In this document: positions 43,726 to 53,548 of the stretch, one piece after another | How positions within the stretch are numbered: the first letter of the stretch is position 1 | Layout: each line of letters begins with the position of its first letter | DNA from: Cytobacillus massiliigabonensis | GTDB lineage: Bacteria > Bacillota > Bacilli > Bacillales > Cytobacillaceae | Assembly (NCBI RefSeq): GCF_900199725.1 | Contig: NZ_LT904902.1 | Location: 1-64,000 of the forward strand | DNA length: 64,000 nucleotides | Direction of reading: 5' to 3' | Program-made: the position numbers and the translations under genes | Notes under the pieces: model-generated | Told to the model about the DNA's origin: nothing | Databases searched by the model: none | Seen by the model: the letters and a program-made list of their open reading frames with translations, nothing else

Positions 43726-46326
43726 CTATCCTTTTAGATTTTTGTGTAGTTCATATAAAGTATTTAGTGCTTCCATTGGTGTCATATCTAAAATATCAAT
43801 ATCTCTGACTTTTTCTATAATCCGTTTTTCTTTTGTACTCAATACAGCTGTTTTCTTCTCCCTAGGTTCATCAAAGAATGAAAGCTGAGCATCTTCTTCA
43901 GCAATTTTAGTATATTTTTTTTCGATAACAGGCTGATTTGTCTGCTCATCCTTCTGTTCCAGCTTAGTTAATATTTCATTCGCTCTCTTAATCAACTCTT
44001 CTGGAAGCTCAGCAAGCTGTGCCACGTGAATCCCATAGCTTCTATCTGCTGCTCCTTCTTTAATTTTATGAAGAAAGACAACTCTGCCATTTTGCTCAAT
44101 TGCACTAACATGAACATTTTTGACCATATGAAGTTCTTCCTCTAATACAGTCAATTCATGATAATGAGTAGAAAATAAAGTTTTCGCACCTAAGCGATTA
44201 TGAATATATTCAATTATTGCCTGCGCTAACGCCATCCCATCATAAGTGGATGTTCCACGGCCGATCTCATCAAAGAGTATTAGACTATCTTGAGTGGCGT
44301 TAACAATGGCATTTCTTGCTTCCAGCATCTCAACCATAAATGTACTTTGACCTGAGATGAGATCATCTGCAGCGCCAATTCTTGTAAATACCTGATCAAA
44401 TATAGGCAGAACAGCTTCTGAAGCAGGAACATAGCAGCCGATTTGCGCTAAAATCGCTGTTAACGCAATTTGTCTCATATACGTACTTTTACCTGACATA
44501 TTTGGTCCAGTTATGAGCAGCATTTCTCTATTTGCATCCATATAACAATCATTTGGGACATACTCTTGCGCGTTCATGACCTTCTCGACGACTGGATGTC
44601 TGCCATCTTTAATCACAATTCTTCGATCCTTTGTGAACGAAGGCTGCACATAATGTCTTTCTTCACTAACTGTAGCAAAGCATTGCAAGACATCAAGCTC
44701 ACTAACCGATTTTGCGAGAGATTGCAATCTTGGAATGAATTCCTTCACATGCTCACGCACTGCAGTAAATAACTCGTATTCCAGCTCCACACTTTTTTCT
44801 TCCGCTTGTAAAATAAGTGCCTCTTTTTCTTTCAAATCAGGTGTGATAAATCGTTCAGCATTCGTTAATGTTTGCTTGCGTTCATATTGTCCTTCCTTTA
44901 AAAGGTGTAAATTTGCTCTTGTGACTTCAATATAATAACCAAATACACGATTGTAGCCTACCTTCAATGACTTGATGCCCGTTTTCTCCCGCTCCTGTTT
45001 TTCAAGCTGGGCAATCCATGTTTTCCCATTTCTAGTGGCATCACGATATTGGTCTAATTGCTCATGATATCCATCTTTGATCATGTTGCCATCTTTAATG
45101 GACAGGGGCGGATTGTCTACAATTGCACGCTCTAGAAGATCGACAACCTCCTCACAGGCATCAAGCTTTTCAGCAAGCATGTCCGCCTCATTGTTCGAGA
45201 GCTTTCTGAGCAATTCTTTCAAATCAGGAATCTGTAGCAAAGAACGTCTTAATTGGACTAAATCTCGAGCATTTACATTCCCGAAAGCCACTCTGCCGGC
45301 AAGACGCTCAAGGTCATATACTTCTTTCAGCTTTTCTCTTAATTCTTCACGTTCAAAAAAAGCGGCTATAAAGGTTTCAACAAGTGTTTGCCTGCGAATG
45401 ATTTCCCTCTCATTCACAAGCGGACGGTCAACCCATTGCTTTAAGAGCCTGCCACCCATAGCTGTCTTTGTTTCATCTAACAGCCATAGCAAAGAACCCT
45501 TTTTCCCTTTGGAACGAATGGTTTCTGTTAGCTCCAAGTTCCTTTTGGAAAAATAATCAATTTTCATATATTGATTTGTTTGATACGTAGATACCTTCTG
45601 TAAATGATCTAAACTTCTTTTTTGCGTACGATATAAATAGTTAAATAGTCTGACAGTTGTTTGACGAAGCTTGTCCTGATTAATTTCATCTAGTAAATGA
45701 TGATAACTCTCCTGGCTCAGATAATCTTCTTCAAAAGAGATGGTTAAAACAGATCTCTCTTTCATTTTTTGCTGCCAATCTCCATTGAAATCCCTTGAAA
45801 TAATGATTTCTTTTGCACCTGAAATGGATAGCTCATTCAATACCTCATCGAACCCTGCACTAAGCATCGTGACCTTTGTTTCCCCTGTTGAAAGATCACT
45901 GTAGGCAAAACCAAAGGTTTCATCTGCAAAATAACTGATTGAAGCGATAAAATTATTTTCCTTTTCATGAAGTCCTTTGCCTTCCATCATTGTTCCAGGT
46001 GTAATTAATTGAACCACCTCACGTTTAACGACACCCTTTGCCTGTTTCGGATCTTCCGTTTGTTCACAAATAGCTACCTTATATCCACGTTCAACTAACT
46101 GTTCAATATATTGTGGTGCAGAATGATACGGAACCCCGCACATTGGAATCCGATCTGCTGAGCCCCCTTCTCTGCTTGTTAGTGTAATTTCAAGCTCTTG
46201 TGATGCTTTAACAGCATCGTCGAAAAACATCTCGTAAAAATCTCCGAGACGAAAAAATAAAAAGGCATCCTCGTAATCTGCCTTTACTCTCAAATATTGC
46301 TGTATCATAGGCGTATAAGCTGCCAT
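43726..46326 (-). CDS. mutS: MutS, mismatch recognition ATPase
   Basis: The start [20 protein letters not shown] lies behind GGAGGACATT. The 866 residues contain the mismatch-binding FYEMF motif, clamp and lever domains, and the ABC-type ATPase: Walker [14 protein letters not shown], signature STFMVEM, Walker [17 protein letters not shown], and the HTH dimer region. It forms an operon with mutL. Confidence 0.96.
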   Translation of the reverse strand: MAAYTPMIQQYLRVKADYEDAFLFFRLGDFYEMFFDDAVKASQELEITLTSREGGSADRIPMCGVPYHSAPQYIEQLVERGYKVAICEQTEDPKQAKGVVKREVVQLITPGTMMEGKGLHEKENNFIASISYFADETFGFAYSDLSTGETKVTMLSAGFDEVLNELSISGAKEIIISRDFNGDWQQKMKERSVLTISFEEDYLSQESYHHLLDEINQDKLRQTTVRLFNYLYRTQKRSLDHLQKVSTYQTNQYMKIDYFSKRNLELTETIRSKGKKGSLLWLLDETKTAMGGRLLKQWVDRPLVNEREIIRRQTLVETFIAAFFEREELREKLKEVYDLERLAGRVAFGNVNARDLVQLRRSLLQIPDLKELLRKLSNNEADMLAEKLDACEEVVDLLERAIVDNPPLSIKDGNMIKDGYHEQLDQYRDATRNGKTWIAQLEKQEREKTGIKSLKVGYNRVFGYYIEVTRANLHLLKEGQYERKQTLTNAERFITPDLKEKEALILQAEEKSVELEYELFTAVREHVKEFIPRLQSLAKSVSELDVLQCFATVSEERHYVQPSFTKDRRIVIKDGRHPVVEKVMNAQEYVPNDCYMDANREMLLITGPNMSGKSTYMRQIALTAILAQIGCYVPASEAVLPIFDQVFTRIGAADDLISGQSTFMVEMLEARNAIVNATQDSLILFDEIGRGTSTYDGMALAQAIIEYIHNRLGAKTLFSTHYHELTVLEEELHMVKNVHVSAIEQNGRVVFLHKIKEGAADRSYGIHVAQLAELPEELIKRANEILTKLEQKDEQTNQPVIEKKYTKIAEEDAQLSFFDEPREKKTAVLSTKEKRIIEKVRDIDILDMTPMEALNTLYELHKNLKG

Positions 46327-46402
46327 AATGTCCTCCAAATGTTCAAATGTATCTTTTTATTTTTCTATTATATCATAAAGTATTATTTAATTTGGTTTCT
46401 TA

Positions 46403-46442
46403 AAATAAAGAAAAGCAGGATCATAAAAATCTGATCTCTGCT
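46403..46442 (-). terminator. Terminator of the PH-domain gene
   Basis: Minus-strand AGCAGAGATCA pairs with TGATCCTGCT with one bulge; TTTTCTTTATTTT follows. Confidence 0.75.
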
Positions 46443-46451
46443 AACTTCAAA

Positions 46452-47069
46452 TTAATTATTAATATACTTTTCAAATACAAACCCAAAATCTTTTACATTG
46501 TATTTCTTTCTGCTATTCATAAGCCAGTTAAATGCTGTTTCGTTTAATACTCTGAAATTATCTACGAAATTATTATCCTGCGGAACGGCTGAACGGCTGA
46601 AAGTAGTCGATGCTACCTCTAGGCTCTTCTCCGCGTAAGACATGGATACTTCATTTTCATGGCAAATTTCCGAAATACGAATGAGCGCTTTATATAAATC
46701 TTTCAACTCCTCAATATGTTTCTTATGAACATCAATTGAAAAATGGACAGATCCAATCACGAACTTAATCTCCACATCCAAATCGACCGTACCTGCCGTC
46801 TCAAGCATTACACCTGAAATCGTGTGTTCTTTGTATGCGTAGCGCTTTAACGTCCGTTTCTTACTCATTGCACTCGTGCCATCTAAATGAATTAACGCTT
46901 TATTTGTAAAGCAGTATTCATCAGATTTGGATTTAATTAAAAAGTAAATCTTTTCATTGTCCTCATGAAGAACGTAATCATCTGCATCTACCTTGTCATA
47001 ATCGACAGGCTTGATCACACTCCCAACATCGCTTAATCCTAATACGTCTGATGCAACTTTTTTGAACAT
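46452..47069 (-). CDS. PH-domain protein (DUF1696/bPH_3, YvbH-like)
   Basis: The ATG behind AGGGGGTAGGTTT gives 205 residues. The first 125 form a bacterial PH-like domain (DEYCFTNKALIHLDGTSAMS, then KKRTLKRYAYKEHTISGVML), as in YvbH. The C-terminal 80 residues are helical. Function of the family is unknown. Confidence 0.8.
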   Translation of the reverse strand: MFKKVASDVLGLSDVGSVIKPVDYDKVDADDYVLHEDNEKIYFLIKSKSDEYCFTNKALIHLDGTSAMSKKRTLKRYAYKEHTISGVMLETAGTVDLDVEIKFVIGSVHFSIDVHKKHIEELKDLYKALIRISEICHENEVSMSYAEKSLEVASTTFSRSAVPQDNNFVDNFRVLNETAFNWLMNSRKKYNVKDFGFVFEKYINN

Positions 47070-47167
47070 AAACCTACCCCCTAGACTTCTTTCACTTAAA
47101 TATTTTAGCATGTGAAGGAAGAAAATGGGATACATAGATTTCAAATAAGGACTATTTAACTAATAAA

Positions 47168-47797
47168 CTAGTTTTTTTCCAAAGCTAATTTTAAACCAAA
47201 TAGAATCAATACCCCTCCTGTCAGCCCTTCTACAGCCTTCATTGTAGAAGGCTTCTTCATAAAATCACTTATAAAATGAATTAAGTATATATAGAAGAAA
47301 AACCAGATCATTGTTAATAAGGTATAAGTTAATCCTAGTCCTAAAAATTCAAAGAATGCTTGATCACCTGATCCTGCAAATTGAGGCAAAAAGGTTAGGA
47401 AGAATACCGCCACTTTTGGATTCAGTAAATTTGTCAAAAACCCTTGCCTGAAGTTGGATTCTTTTCCATATTTATTAACCTGTTCAGGATCTGGAGCTGC
47501 TATCGGCTGTTTTTTTATAATAAATAGAATTGATTTACAGCCAAGATAAATGAGGTATACCGCACCTGCATATTTTAATATAGAAAAGAGGAATGCAGAT
47601 TTAACAATAAGAGCGGATAAACCAAACACAGCTGCCATTGTATGAATAAGCAATGCAGCAAGCGTACCAGCTGTTGTTTGCAGCCCTGCAGTTTTACGTT
47701 TGGAGATGGTATTCTTTGTAATTACGGCTGTGTCTGGTCCAGGTAAAATAATCAGCATAAATGCCATGAATATAAATAGGAGATAATTCTCCATCAT
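47168..47797 (-). CDS. LysE-family exporter, 209 aa
   Basis: Six hydrophobic helices and the LysE/RhtB signature (LPGPDTAVITKNTISKRKTA) near the N-terminus place it in the amino acid exporter family. GFLTNLLNPKVAVFFLTFLP in the middle is the second conserved segment. Substrate unknown. ATG lies after AAAGGGGGTCATA; the next codon is also ATG. Confidence 0.88.
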   Translation of the reverse strand: MMENYLLFIFMAFMLIILPGPDTAVITKNTISKRKTAGLQTTAGTLAALLIHTMAAVFGLSALIVKSAFLFSILKYAGAVYLIYLGCKSILFIIKKQPIAAPDPEQVNKYGKESNFRQGFLTNLLNPKVAVFFLTFLPQFAGSGDQAFFEFLGLGLTYTLLTMIWFFFYIYLIHFISDFMKKPSTMKAVEGLTGGVLILFGLKLALEKN

Positions 47798-47859
47798 TAT
47801 GACCCCCTTTATGTAAATTTCCACTTATTATAATCTAAATTTACAGAAAATTAAACAAT

Positions 47860-47895
47860 AAAAAAGAAAAAACTAGGAAGCAAAACCTCCTAGTT
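47860..47895 (-). terminator. Terminator of cotE
   Basis: Minus-strand AACTAGGA pairs with TCCTAGTT around a T-rich loop and is followed by TTTTTTCTTTTT. Confidence 0.8.
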
Positions 47896-47896
47896 A

Positions 47897-48445
47897 TTAC
47901 TCTTCTTCATCCCCAACTAAAAAGTCAGGATTTAAATCTTCGAATGCATCATCTTCAACATCATCAAAGCCCCATTCTTCATCATCACAATCACATTGAT
48001 CATGATGAACAGCTACACATACTTTCGTCTCACCAATCACTTCAACGAGAAATTCCCTTTCTACATGAACGATGATTTTATTTCCATTTGGTGAGATCAC
48101 ACATTCACAGCAGTTAGGCTGCTGCAATACACGTGCGACTACTTCATGGTCGTCAAGGCAATCGGGATCACGGTATTTTAACTTAATGACATCCTTATAA
48201 TTAACACGTTCGGTAACAACCTCTGTTCTTGTATTATTATCAAAGGAATACCAAACGTTAATGTCATAGTAGCCGCAAACCTCGACTGTTTTTCCGACTT
48301 TTTTCGCCTCGTACGTATGGTTTATAATCCAGCAGCCAAGGATGCTTGACGGATGGTGTTTAGGGCATATCGTATGATTGGACTGTGTAAACTTCCGTCC
48401 CTTTGCAACGACCGCCTTTGTTATTATCTCTCTGTATTCTCCCAT
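47897..48445 (-). CDS. cotE: CotE, outer spore coat morphogenetic protein
   Basis: The 182-residue protein begins [20 protein letters not shown] and has the conserved core [20 protein letters not shown] and an acidic C-terminus ([20 protein letters not shown]). CotE localises to the forespore surface and directs outer-coat assembly. The start is behind GAGGAGGTTCGCTCGCA. As in B. subtilis it is near mutS and ymcA. Confidence 0.95.
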   Translation of the reverse strand: MGEYREIITKAVVAKGRKFTQSNHTICPKHHPSSILGCWIINHTYEAKKVGKTVEVCGYYDINVWYSFDNNTRTEVVTERVNYKDVIKLKYRDPDCLDDHEVVARVLQQPNCCECVISPNGNKIIVHVEREFLVEVIGETKVCVAVHHDQCDCDDEEWGFDDVEDDAFEDLNPDFLVGDEEE

Positions 48446-48796
48446 TGCGAGCGAACCTCCTCATTCATTTTCAATTCATCCTATGCGGGATATTAGACTA
48501 GTGTGCGATATTTCTTGATGAATGTTAGGTAAATGTATTGGCATAATTCATAGTATGCTTTTTCAGGGCGAATGTGCCATATTACTAAATTAGAGAACAC
48601 ATATCTTATGCTCGAGTTAATGTTCTTGAATAGCAATTTCCTTAGTTTCTTTTGTAAACATAGTTTCATAATTTGTTTTTTTGTCAGTTGCATTTTTTAC
48701 AGTTTCATAAAAATATATGTTTGCCCTCGTTAAAACGCGGATACAGCTTGGCTATTTCACCAATATAATACTGTAAAGAGAAGGAGGTGATCAGAA
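48446..48796. other. Divergent region between cotE and the 131-aa gene
   Basis: The region must hold the cotE promoter (mother-cell sigma in B. subtilis) and the promoter for the rightward genes. I cannot place either with confidence. One 66-codon minus-strand frame lacks a ribosome binding site. Confidence 0.35.
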
Positions 48797-49192
48797 TTGG
48801 CCAACTTAGATGATTCCAACTTGAAAATAAATTTCAATGGCAAAGAAATAAATGGAGAAAAAGCCAAAGAATTAGCGGATAAAATTTCAAAGAATTTAGC
48901 AGATTCATTAAACGGACTTGTTTCTAATAAGTTAGGTAACTTATCAGCAAATCCTTTGAATGGAAACCTTTTTAATGCAATAAATCCACTAAAAAACTTA
49001 AACGGAATTTTCAGCCAAAATTCTTTAGGGTCAAATGGAGTACAGAATATGCTCCCAGCTCTTAGTAAATTACTGCCGGTATTTGAGACATCTGATGATA
49101 ATAAGAAAATTAAACTTTCATTAAATGGTGTATCATTACTTGATTTAGATCTGACTGATCTTACAAATAATAACTCTGCTGAAAAGGAATAA
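48797..49192 (+). CDS. Unrecognised protein beside cotE, 131 aa
   Basis: TTG start behind AAGGAGGTGATCAGAA. The product is rich in Asn, Leu and Ser, with no Cys or Trp, and repeats of the type LSANPLNGNLF, INPLKNLNGIF. It looks like an extended or surface protein. It is the first of three rightward genes beside cotE with similar strong ribosome binding sites. Proximity suggests a spore surface role; sequence alone does not show it. Confidence 0.65.
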   Translation: MANLDDSNLKINFNGKEINGEKAKELADKISKNLADSLNGLVSNKLGNLSANPLNGNLFNAINPLKNLNGIFSQNSLGSNGVQNMLPALSKLLPVFETSDDNKKIKLSLNGVSLLDLDLTDLTNNNSAEKE

Positions 49193-49223
49193 AGAAAATT
49201 TAATACATTGGAGGAGGTGAGAA

Positions 49224-49526
49224 ATGATGTTGTCAAATAGATGTTATGAAGATAATCAGACTAGACCTGTTCAGAATGACCGACAAGCTGTTAATGGTGT
49301 CAGCAGCAACGGAGATGCATTCAAGGCCTTTACTTTTGCAGCACAGGGAAATAGTCCACAAATTAATACACCAGTCCAAGTACCAATTTCACTTGGTGGA
49401 TTTGCAGTGAATGCATCCCTTATTAATATTCCTATTCTATCTGCTCAATTTAACGTAGCTAATGGCGGTGATTCACAAGCTATTTCAGTGAACAACGCAA
49501 ATCAAGTAGAAAGCAACCACTCATAG
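49224..49526 (+). CDS. Unrecognised protein, 100 aa
   Basis: The ATG follows GGAGGAGGTGAGAA. The product is rich in Asn, Gln, Val and Ser (QAVNGVSSNGDAFKAFTFAA), with a run of short beta-strand-like segments (VPISLGGFAVNASLINIPIL). It is 31 bp after the preceding gene and so probably cotranscribed. It resembles low-complexity spore surface proteins in composition only. Confidence 0.6.
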   Translation: MMLSNRCYEDNQTRPVQNDRQAVNGVSSNGDAFKAFTFAAQGNSPQINTPVQVPISLGGFAVNASLINIPILSAQFNVANGGDSQAISVNNANQVESNHS

Positions 49527-49665
49527 AAAAGCGGATGCGCCTTGATCACCCCCGACAAGCACAAGACGAGCCTTACTGAAAGGTGTTCTTTACCTTTCTG
49601 GAAGGATTGGCTTGTGACCTCGAGGGGGTAGGCGCTGCAGCTAGACAAATAGAAAAGCGGATGCG
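49525..49665. repeat. Palindromic interspersed repeat, copy A
   Basis: Direct repeats of AGAAAAGCGGATGCG at 49525-49539 and 49651-49665 flank a GC-rich segment. The inside is an imperfect palindrome: GCGCC...ACCCCCGA near the left end faces TCGAGGGGGTAGGCGC near the right end, with TTTACCTTTC and GGCTTGTGACC between. This form of element (AAAGCGGA...GCGCC) is scattered in many Bacillaceae genomes. Copy A covers the stop codon of the 100-aa gene. Confidence 0.7.
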
Positions 49666-49738
49666 ACTGTTTTGCGCCTATGCAATAAGTTAGTATTGTT
49701 AAACCACTGATTGTCCAAAGAGAAGGGAGGTATGGAAA

Positions 49739-50092
49739 ATGATTGATAGAAATAAAAATAATAAATTACAATTAGACCCTGAAGTACTCAAGCAGCTTGG
49801 AGTTCCTGAGGAACTGCTTGAAATGGCTGCCGAAGCTGGAATTCCTTCTATTAATAACCATGCTGCAGGCGGAATGGGTGGACGTGCCATCAATTTAACC
49901 TACGTTGATAATTATTCAACCTTGCTTCTCGTATATACTTTCCTTCTCAATTATTTGGGCAATGATTCAAATCAAAATGGAACGAAAATATTGAATGAGT
50001 CCCTTCTTTTAACTCTGAATGCAGCACTGCAAGATCAGCAAGAATACCGAAAAGAATTTTTAAGAGCAGTAGAATTGCTTAGAAATAATTAG
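49739..50092 (+). CDS. Unrecognised protein, 117 aa
   Basis: The ATG lies behind GGGAGGTATGGAAA. The N-terminal half is acidic (LDPEVLKQLGVPEELLEMAA) and the C-terminal half has a hydrophobic helix (STLLLVYTFLLNYLGND) and a final amphipathic helix. It is transcribed with the two genes to the left but separated from them by repeat copy A; a terminator follows. Confidence 0.65.
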   Translation: MIDRNKNNKLQLDPEVLKQLGVPEELLEMAAEAGIPSINNHAAGGMGGRAINLTYVDNYSTLLLVYTFLLNYLGNDSNQNGTKILNESLLLTLNAALQDQQEYRKEFLRAVELLRNN

Positions 50093-50141
50093 CCTCCACA
50101 ACCCAAACCAGGCCGATGATACCTCCTTTTATATATAGAGA

Positions 50142-50170
50142 AACCCCCTGACATAATGTCAGGGGGTTTT
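50142..50170 (+). terminator. Terminator of the three-gene cluster
   Basis: AACCCCCTGACAT pairs with ATGTCAGGGGGTT around a single-base loop region, then TT. The stem is very stable. Confidence 0.8.
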
Positions 50171-50185
50171 CCGGCTAGAAAGGCG

Positions 50186-50358
50186 GTTTCGCATTTCTAA
50201 TTCTGTCTTGCTGCAGCGCCTATCGCCTATCGTACTTCAGATCCCCTCCCTGCGATAAGTCAACATCGATTCGCCTACCGGCTTATCGTGTTTCCTTTAT
50301 CTCAGTCAGGGTTCTTCCAGTCCGTACGGCGATGAGCAAGGCGCCTTCTCATTTCTAA
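50186..50358. repeat. Palindromic interspersed repeat, copy B, inverted
   Basis: GTCTTGCTGCAGCGCC (50205-50220) and GCAAGGCGCCTTCTC (50338-50352) match, in reverse order and complement, the ends of copy A (GTCTAGCTGCAGCGCC and GATCAAGGCGCATCC on its minus strand). The inside is degenerate. Its end overlaps the ymcA stop codon. Confidence 0.6.
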
Positions 50359-50786
50359 TGATGATGTGAGCAATCGCTATTTTTTATTTGTGAGCCAGTT
50401 TCACCGCTCAGCAGGTCTCCACCTGTTGAAAGGATCACCTCGTCAGTCACTGTGTTGGAAATGGCGTTAGCAACCATTTGCAGCAATTCATTCACTTCAA
50501 TTTGAGATTGCTTAAATTCTTGTACAACTGGGATTTCGTCTAATTCATTTTGAAGGGCTTCCAGCTTATCTTCTGTTTTTTTCAAAGCTTCCTTCTTACC
50601 AAAATGCTGCAAATTCACCGCTTGCTTTTGTAATCCCTTAATATTTGAAATCGTTGCACGCACTTTTTCATTTTCGTTTATTTGCGCTTCCGCACGCTTG
50701 AAGAATTCTACCTCTTCTGTTTCTGCAATCATTCGTGCAAGCTCTTTCGCTCGGGCAATAATGTCATCTTTAGTATACTTTGCCAT
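50355..50786 (-). CDS. ymcA: YmcA (RicA), YlbF-family regulator
   Basis: The 143-residue helical protein (DIIARAKELARMIAETEEVE) belongs to the YlbF/YmcA family. With YlbF and YaaT it forms a complex that helps RNase Y processing and promotes biofilm, competence and sporulation. The C-terminal CSHHH is consistent with a metal or cluster ligand site. The start is 1 bp beyond the miaB stop. Confidence 0.93.
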   Translation of the reverse strand: MAKYTKDDIIARAKELARMIAETEEVEFFKRAEAQINENEKVRATISNIKGLQKQAVNLQHFGKKEALKKTEDKLEALQNELDEIPVVQEFKQSQIEVNELLQMVANAISNTVTDEVILSTGGDLLSGETGSQIKNSDCSHHH

Positions 50787-50787
50787 T

Positions 50788-52332
50788 TTACTCCACCTCT
50801 ACCATATCTAGTTCTTCTATCATTTCTCCGTTTAATGACCATGTTTTAGCATCGGTAATTTTTACTTTTACAATTTTTCCGATGGCTGATTTTGGTCCAA
50901 TAAAGTTGACTAGCTTATTTTTTCTAGTATAACCTGCTAGTACTGCAGGATTGTTTTTACTTTCGCCTTCTACTAGAACTTCGACAATTTGGTCTTGATA
51001 TTTTTTCATCGCTTCAGCTGATAGTTCATTTACTAGCGCATTCAGACGCTGTAGACGCTCCTTTTTGACTTCCATTGGAACATTATCCTGCATTTTCGCT
51101 GCAGGTGTACCTTCCCTAGGAGAATAAATAAACGTATAAGCAGCCTCATAACCAACTTCACGATAGAGTGAAAGTGTTTCTTCAAACTGTTCATCCGTTT
51201 CATTTGGGTAGCCTACAATAATATCAGTTGTAAATGTCGCACCTGGAACAGCAGCTTTGATTTTACGAATAAGCTCTAAATAATGTTCTCTCGTGTATTT
51301 ACGCGCCATAATTTTAAGAACTTCATTTGACCCAGATTGAACCGGCAGGTGAATATGTTCAACCAGATTTCCGCCTTTTGACAGAACCTCAATTAAGTGA
51401 TCATCAAAATCACGAGGATGACTTGTTGTAAAACGGATACGAGGAATATCAATTTTACGTATTTCATCCATAAGGTCCCCTAGACCATATTTCATATCTT
51501 CAAAGTCTTTTCCATATGCATTTACATTTTGGCCAAGTAGAGTTATTTCTTTATATCCTTGTGCTGCTAATTGTCTAACTTCTTGAATGATATCTTCAGG
51601 ACGGCGGCTGCGCTCTTTTCCTCGTGTATAAGGGACAATACAATACGTACAGAACTTATCACAGCCGTACATAATATTTACCCATGCCTTAATATTCCCT
51701 TGACGTACCTTCGGAAGGTTTTCTATAACGTCTCCTTCTTTAGACCATACTTCCACCACCATTTCCTTAGACATATATGCTTCATGCAATATGTTTGGCA
51801 GGCGATGAATATTGTGTGTTCCAAAGATAATATCTACTTGATTATATGTTTTCAAAATTTTGTTAACTACAGACTCTTCCTGCGACATACATCCGCAAAC
51901 ACCAAGAAGCAAGTCTGGTTTTTCTTTTTTCAAATGCTTTAAGTGACCTAGTTCACCAAACACTTTATTCTCTGCGTTTTCACGGATTGCACATGTATTT
52001 AATAATATTACATTTGCATCCTCAACAGTATCCGTCGGTTCATAGCCAAGTCCAATGAAGATCCCTGCCATAACCTCGGTATCATGCTCGTTCATTTGAC
52101 AGCCATACGTACGAATATAGAATTTTCGTCCATTCCCCATCCCATGAAATTCTTGTGGAATATCAAAATCCTTATGATAATTGACTTCTTCTTTCCCACG
52201 CTTTTTCGCTTCTTTTAAGGATGGTGGTGTATATACCGCTTCAAAATATTTGCTATAATCCTTTTCGGATTTTTTGTCCGATGGATTAGCCGTTTGCACT
52301 TGTTGACCTTCTAGTCGTTGTTTTTCATTCAT
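50788..52332 (-). CDS. miaB: MiaB, tRNA methylthiotransferase
   Basis: The 514-residue radical SAM enzyme methylthiolates i6A37 of tRNA. It has the N-terminal UPF0004 cluster cysteines (YGCQMN, NTCAIRE, GVCGCM), the radical SAM triad in CDKFCTYC, and a C-terminal TRAM domain ([20 protein letters not shown]). It has a Bacillus-type N-terminal extension. ymcA follows directly. Confidence 0.95.
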   Translation of the reverse strand: MNEKQRLEGQQVQTANPSDKKSEKDYSKYFEAVYTPPSLKEAKKRGKEEVNYHKDFDIPQEFHGMGNGRKFYIRTYGCQMNEHDTEVMAGIFIGLGYEPTDTVEDANVILLNTCAIRENAENKVFGELGHLKHLKKEKPDLLLGVCGCMSQEESVVNKILKTYNQVDIIFGTHNIHRLPNILHEAYMSKEMVVEVWSKEGDVIENLPKVRQGNIKAWVNIMYGCDKFCTYCIVPYTRGKERSRRPEDIIQEVRQLAAQGYKEITLLGQNVNAYGKDFEDMKYGLGDLMDEIRKIDIPRIRFTTSHPRDFDDHLIEVLSKGGNLVEHIHLPVQSGSNEVLKIMARKYTREHYLELIRKIKAAVPGATFTTDIIVGYPNETDEQFEETLSLYREVGYEAAYTFIYSPREGTPAAKMQDNVPMEVKKERLQRLNALVNELSAEAMKKYQDQIVEVLVEGESKNNPAVLAGYTRKNKLVNFIGPKSAIGKIVKVKITDAKTWSLNGEMIEELDMVEVE

Positions 52333-52640
52333 TATTTTGTCCCCTTTCTCTGTTTTGTACCTGCGAGAAAATCTATTGGAATTCCAAAGCTTTTATTATA
52401 ATAAATATTATCGTAAACAAGATTAACTACACACATTATTATAGTATATAGCCTTTATGAATTGAAAACAATAGAAATCCTATTATGGGACCAGTGTTCA
52501 ATCGCTGTTGTACACTCAATTGAAACAAATAGTATGTACCTATTCACAAATAATAATATTATACGAATTTATCTAAATTGAACGTGACGATTATCACATT
52601 TTAGAAAGTTATTATAGAACAGGTTTATAAAGCCTCTCAT
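52333..52640. other. Intergenic region upstream of miaB
   Basis: No gene or clear promoter is seen in 308 bp. The DNA is AT-rich and free of long inverted repeats until the korB terminator. Confidence 0.4.
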
Positions 52641-52675
52641 AAAAAACAGCCCAGGAATTTATCCTGGGCTGTTTT
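52641..52675 (-). terminator. Terminator of korAB
   Basis: Minus-strand AAAACAGCCCAGGA pairs perfectly with TCCTGGGCTGTTTT around a 5-nt loop and is followed by TT. Confidence 0.9.
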
Positions 52676-52681
52676 CACATT

Positions 52682-53548
52682 CTACATAAATTCTTCAACA
52701 AGTTTATCAAAATGTGCCTGATCAAGAGTTAAGTCTGCTTGAACTAATGGAGATTCTGAATATCCATTTAATAGCTCTTGATATGATTTACGTTCTGTGT
52801 CTTGATAAATAAGACCAGTAACTAAACCATTATGCTTCATTAATGTTTGCATTGCCATTTCTTTATTAGAAGAATCGTAGCCTTCAATATCGCTTAATTT
52901 AGTTAAATTTTCTTTAAACCAGTCATAAGTGTTGACTTTATTATAAGTAACGCATGGACTAAATACGTTAATTAATGAGAATCCCTCGTGTTTAATCCCT
53001 GCTTCAATCAATGCAGTTAAGTCCTTGAGATCTGTTGAGAAGCTTTGTGCAACAAATGTCGCACCAGCAGTTAATGCCATTTCCATCGGAGCAATTGCTT
53101 GTTCAATGGAACCTTCCGGCGTTGACTTTGTCTTGAAGCCAGTTGCCGATCTTGGCGATGTTTGCCCTTTTGTTAAGCCGTAGATTTGGTTATCCATTAC
53201 AATATAAGTGATATTTACATTTCGGCGAATGGCATGGATGGTGTGGCTCATCCCGATTGCATAACCATCTCCATCACCGCCAGAAGCGATAACCGTTAGG
53301 TCACGGTTAGCCATTTTTACCCCAGTTGCGATTGGAAGTGAACGTCCATGAATTCCATGTAATCCATATGAGTTAATATATCCTGAAATACGGCCAGAAC
53401 AGCCAATTCCAGAAATAACAGCTAAGTTTTCAGGTTCTAGTCCTACATTTGCCGCCGCACGCTGAATCGCAGCCTGAACGGAGAAGTCTCCACAGCCAGG
53501 ACACCAGTTTGGTTTTACACTATTTCGAAAATCTTTAAATGTTGCCAT
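52682..53548 (-). CDS. korB: 2-oxoacid:ferredoxin oxidoreductase, beta subunit
   Basis: The 288-residue protein carries CPGCGDF (cluster/TPP region), and the TPP-Mg motif GGDGDGYAIGMSHTIHAIRR with the downstream DNQIYGLTKGQTSP. With the alpha subunit it decarboxylates 2-oxoglutarate or another 2-oxoacid to an acyl-CoA, passing electrons to ferredoxin. It begins immediately after the korA stop. Confidence 0.92.
   Translation of the reverse strand: MATFKDFRNSVKPNWCPGCGDFSVQAAIQRAAANVGLEPENLAVISGIGCSGRISGYINSYGLHGIHGRSLPIATGVKMANRDLTVIASGGDGDGYAIGMSHTIHAIRRNVNITYIVMDNQIYGLTKGQTSPRSATGFKTKSTPEGSIEQAIAPMEMALTAGATFVAQSFSTDLKDLTALIEAGIKHEGFSLINVFSPCVTYNKVNTYDWFKENLTKLSDIEGYDSSNKEMAMQTLMKHNGLVTGLIYQDTERKSYQELLNGYSESPLVQADLTLDQAHFDKLVEEFM

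Noticed and set aside
48493-48693. A 66-codon minus-strand frame upstream of the 131-aa gene
   Set aside because: No ribosome binding site, and it fills what must be the divergent promoter region of cotE and its neighbours.
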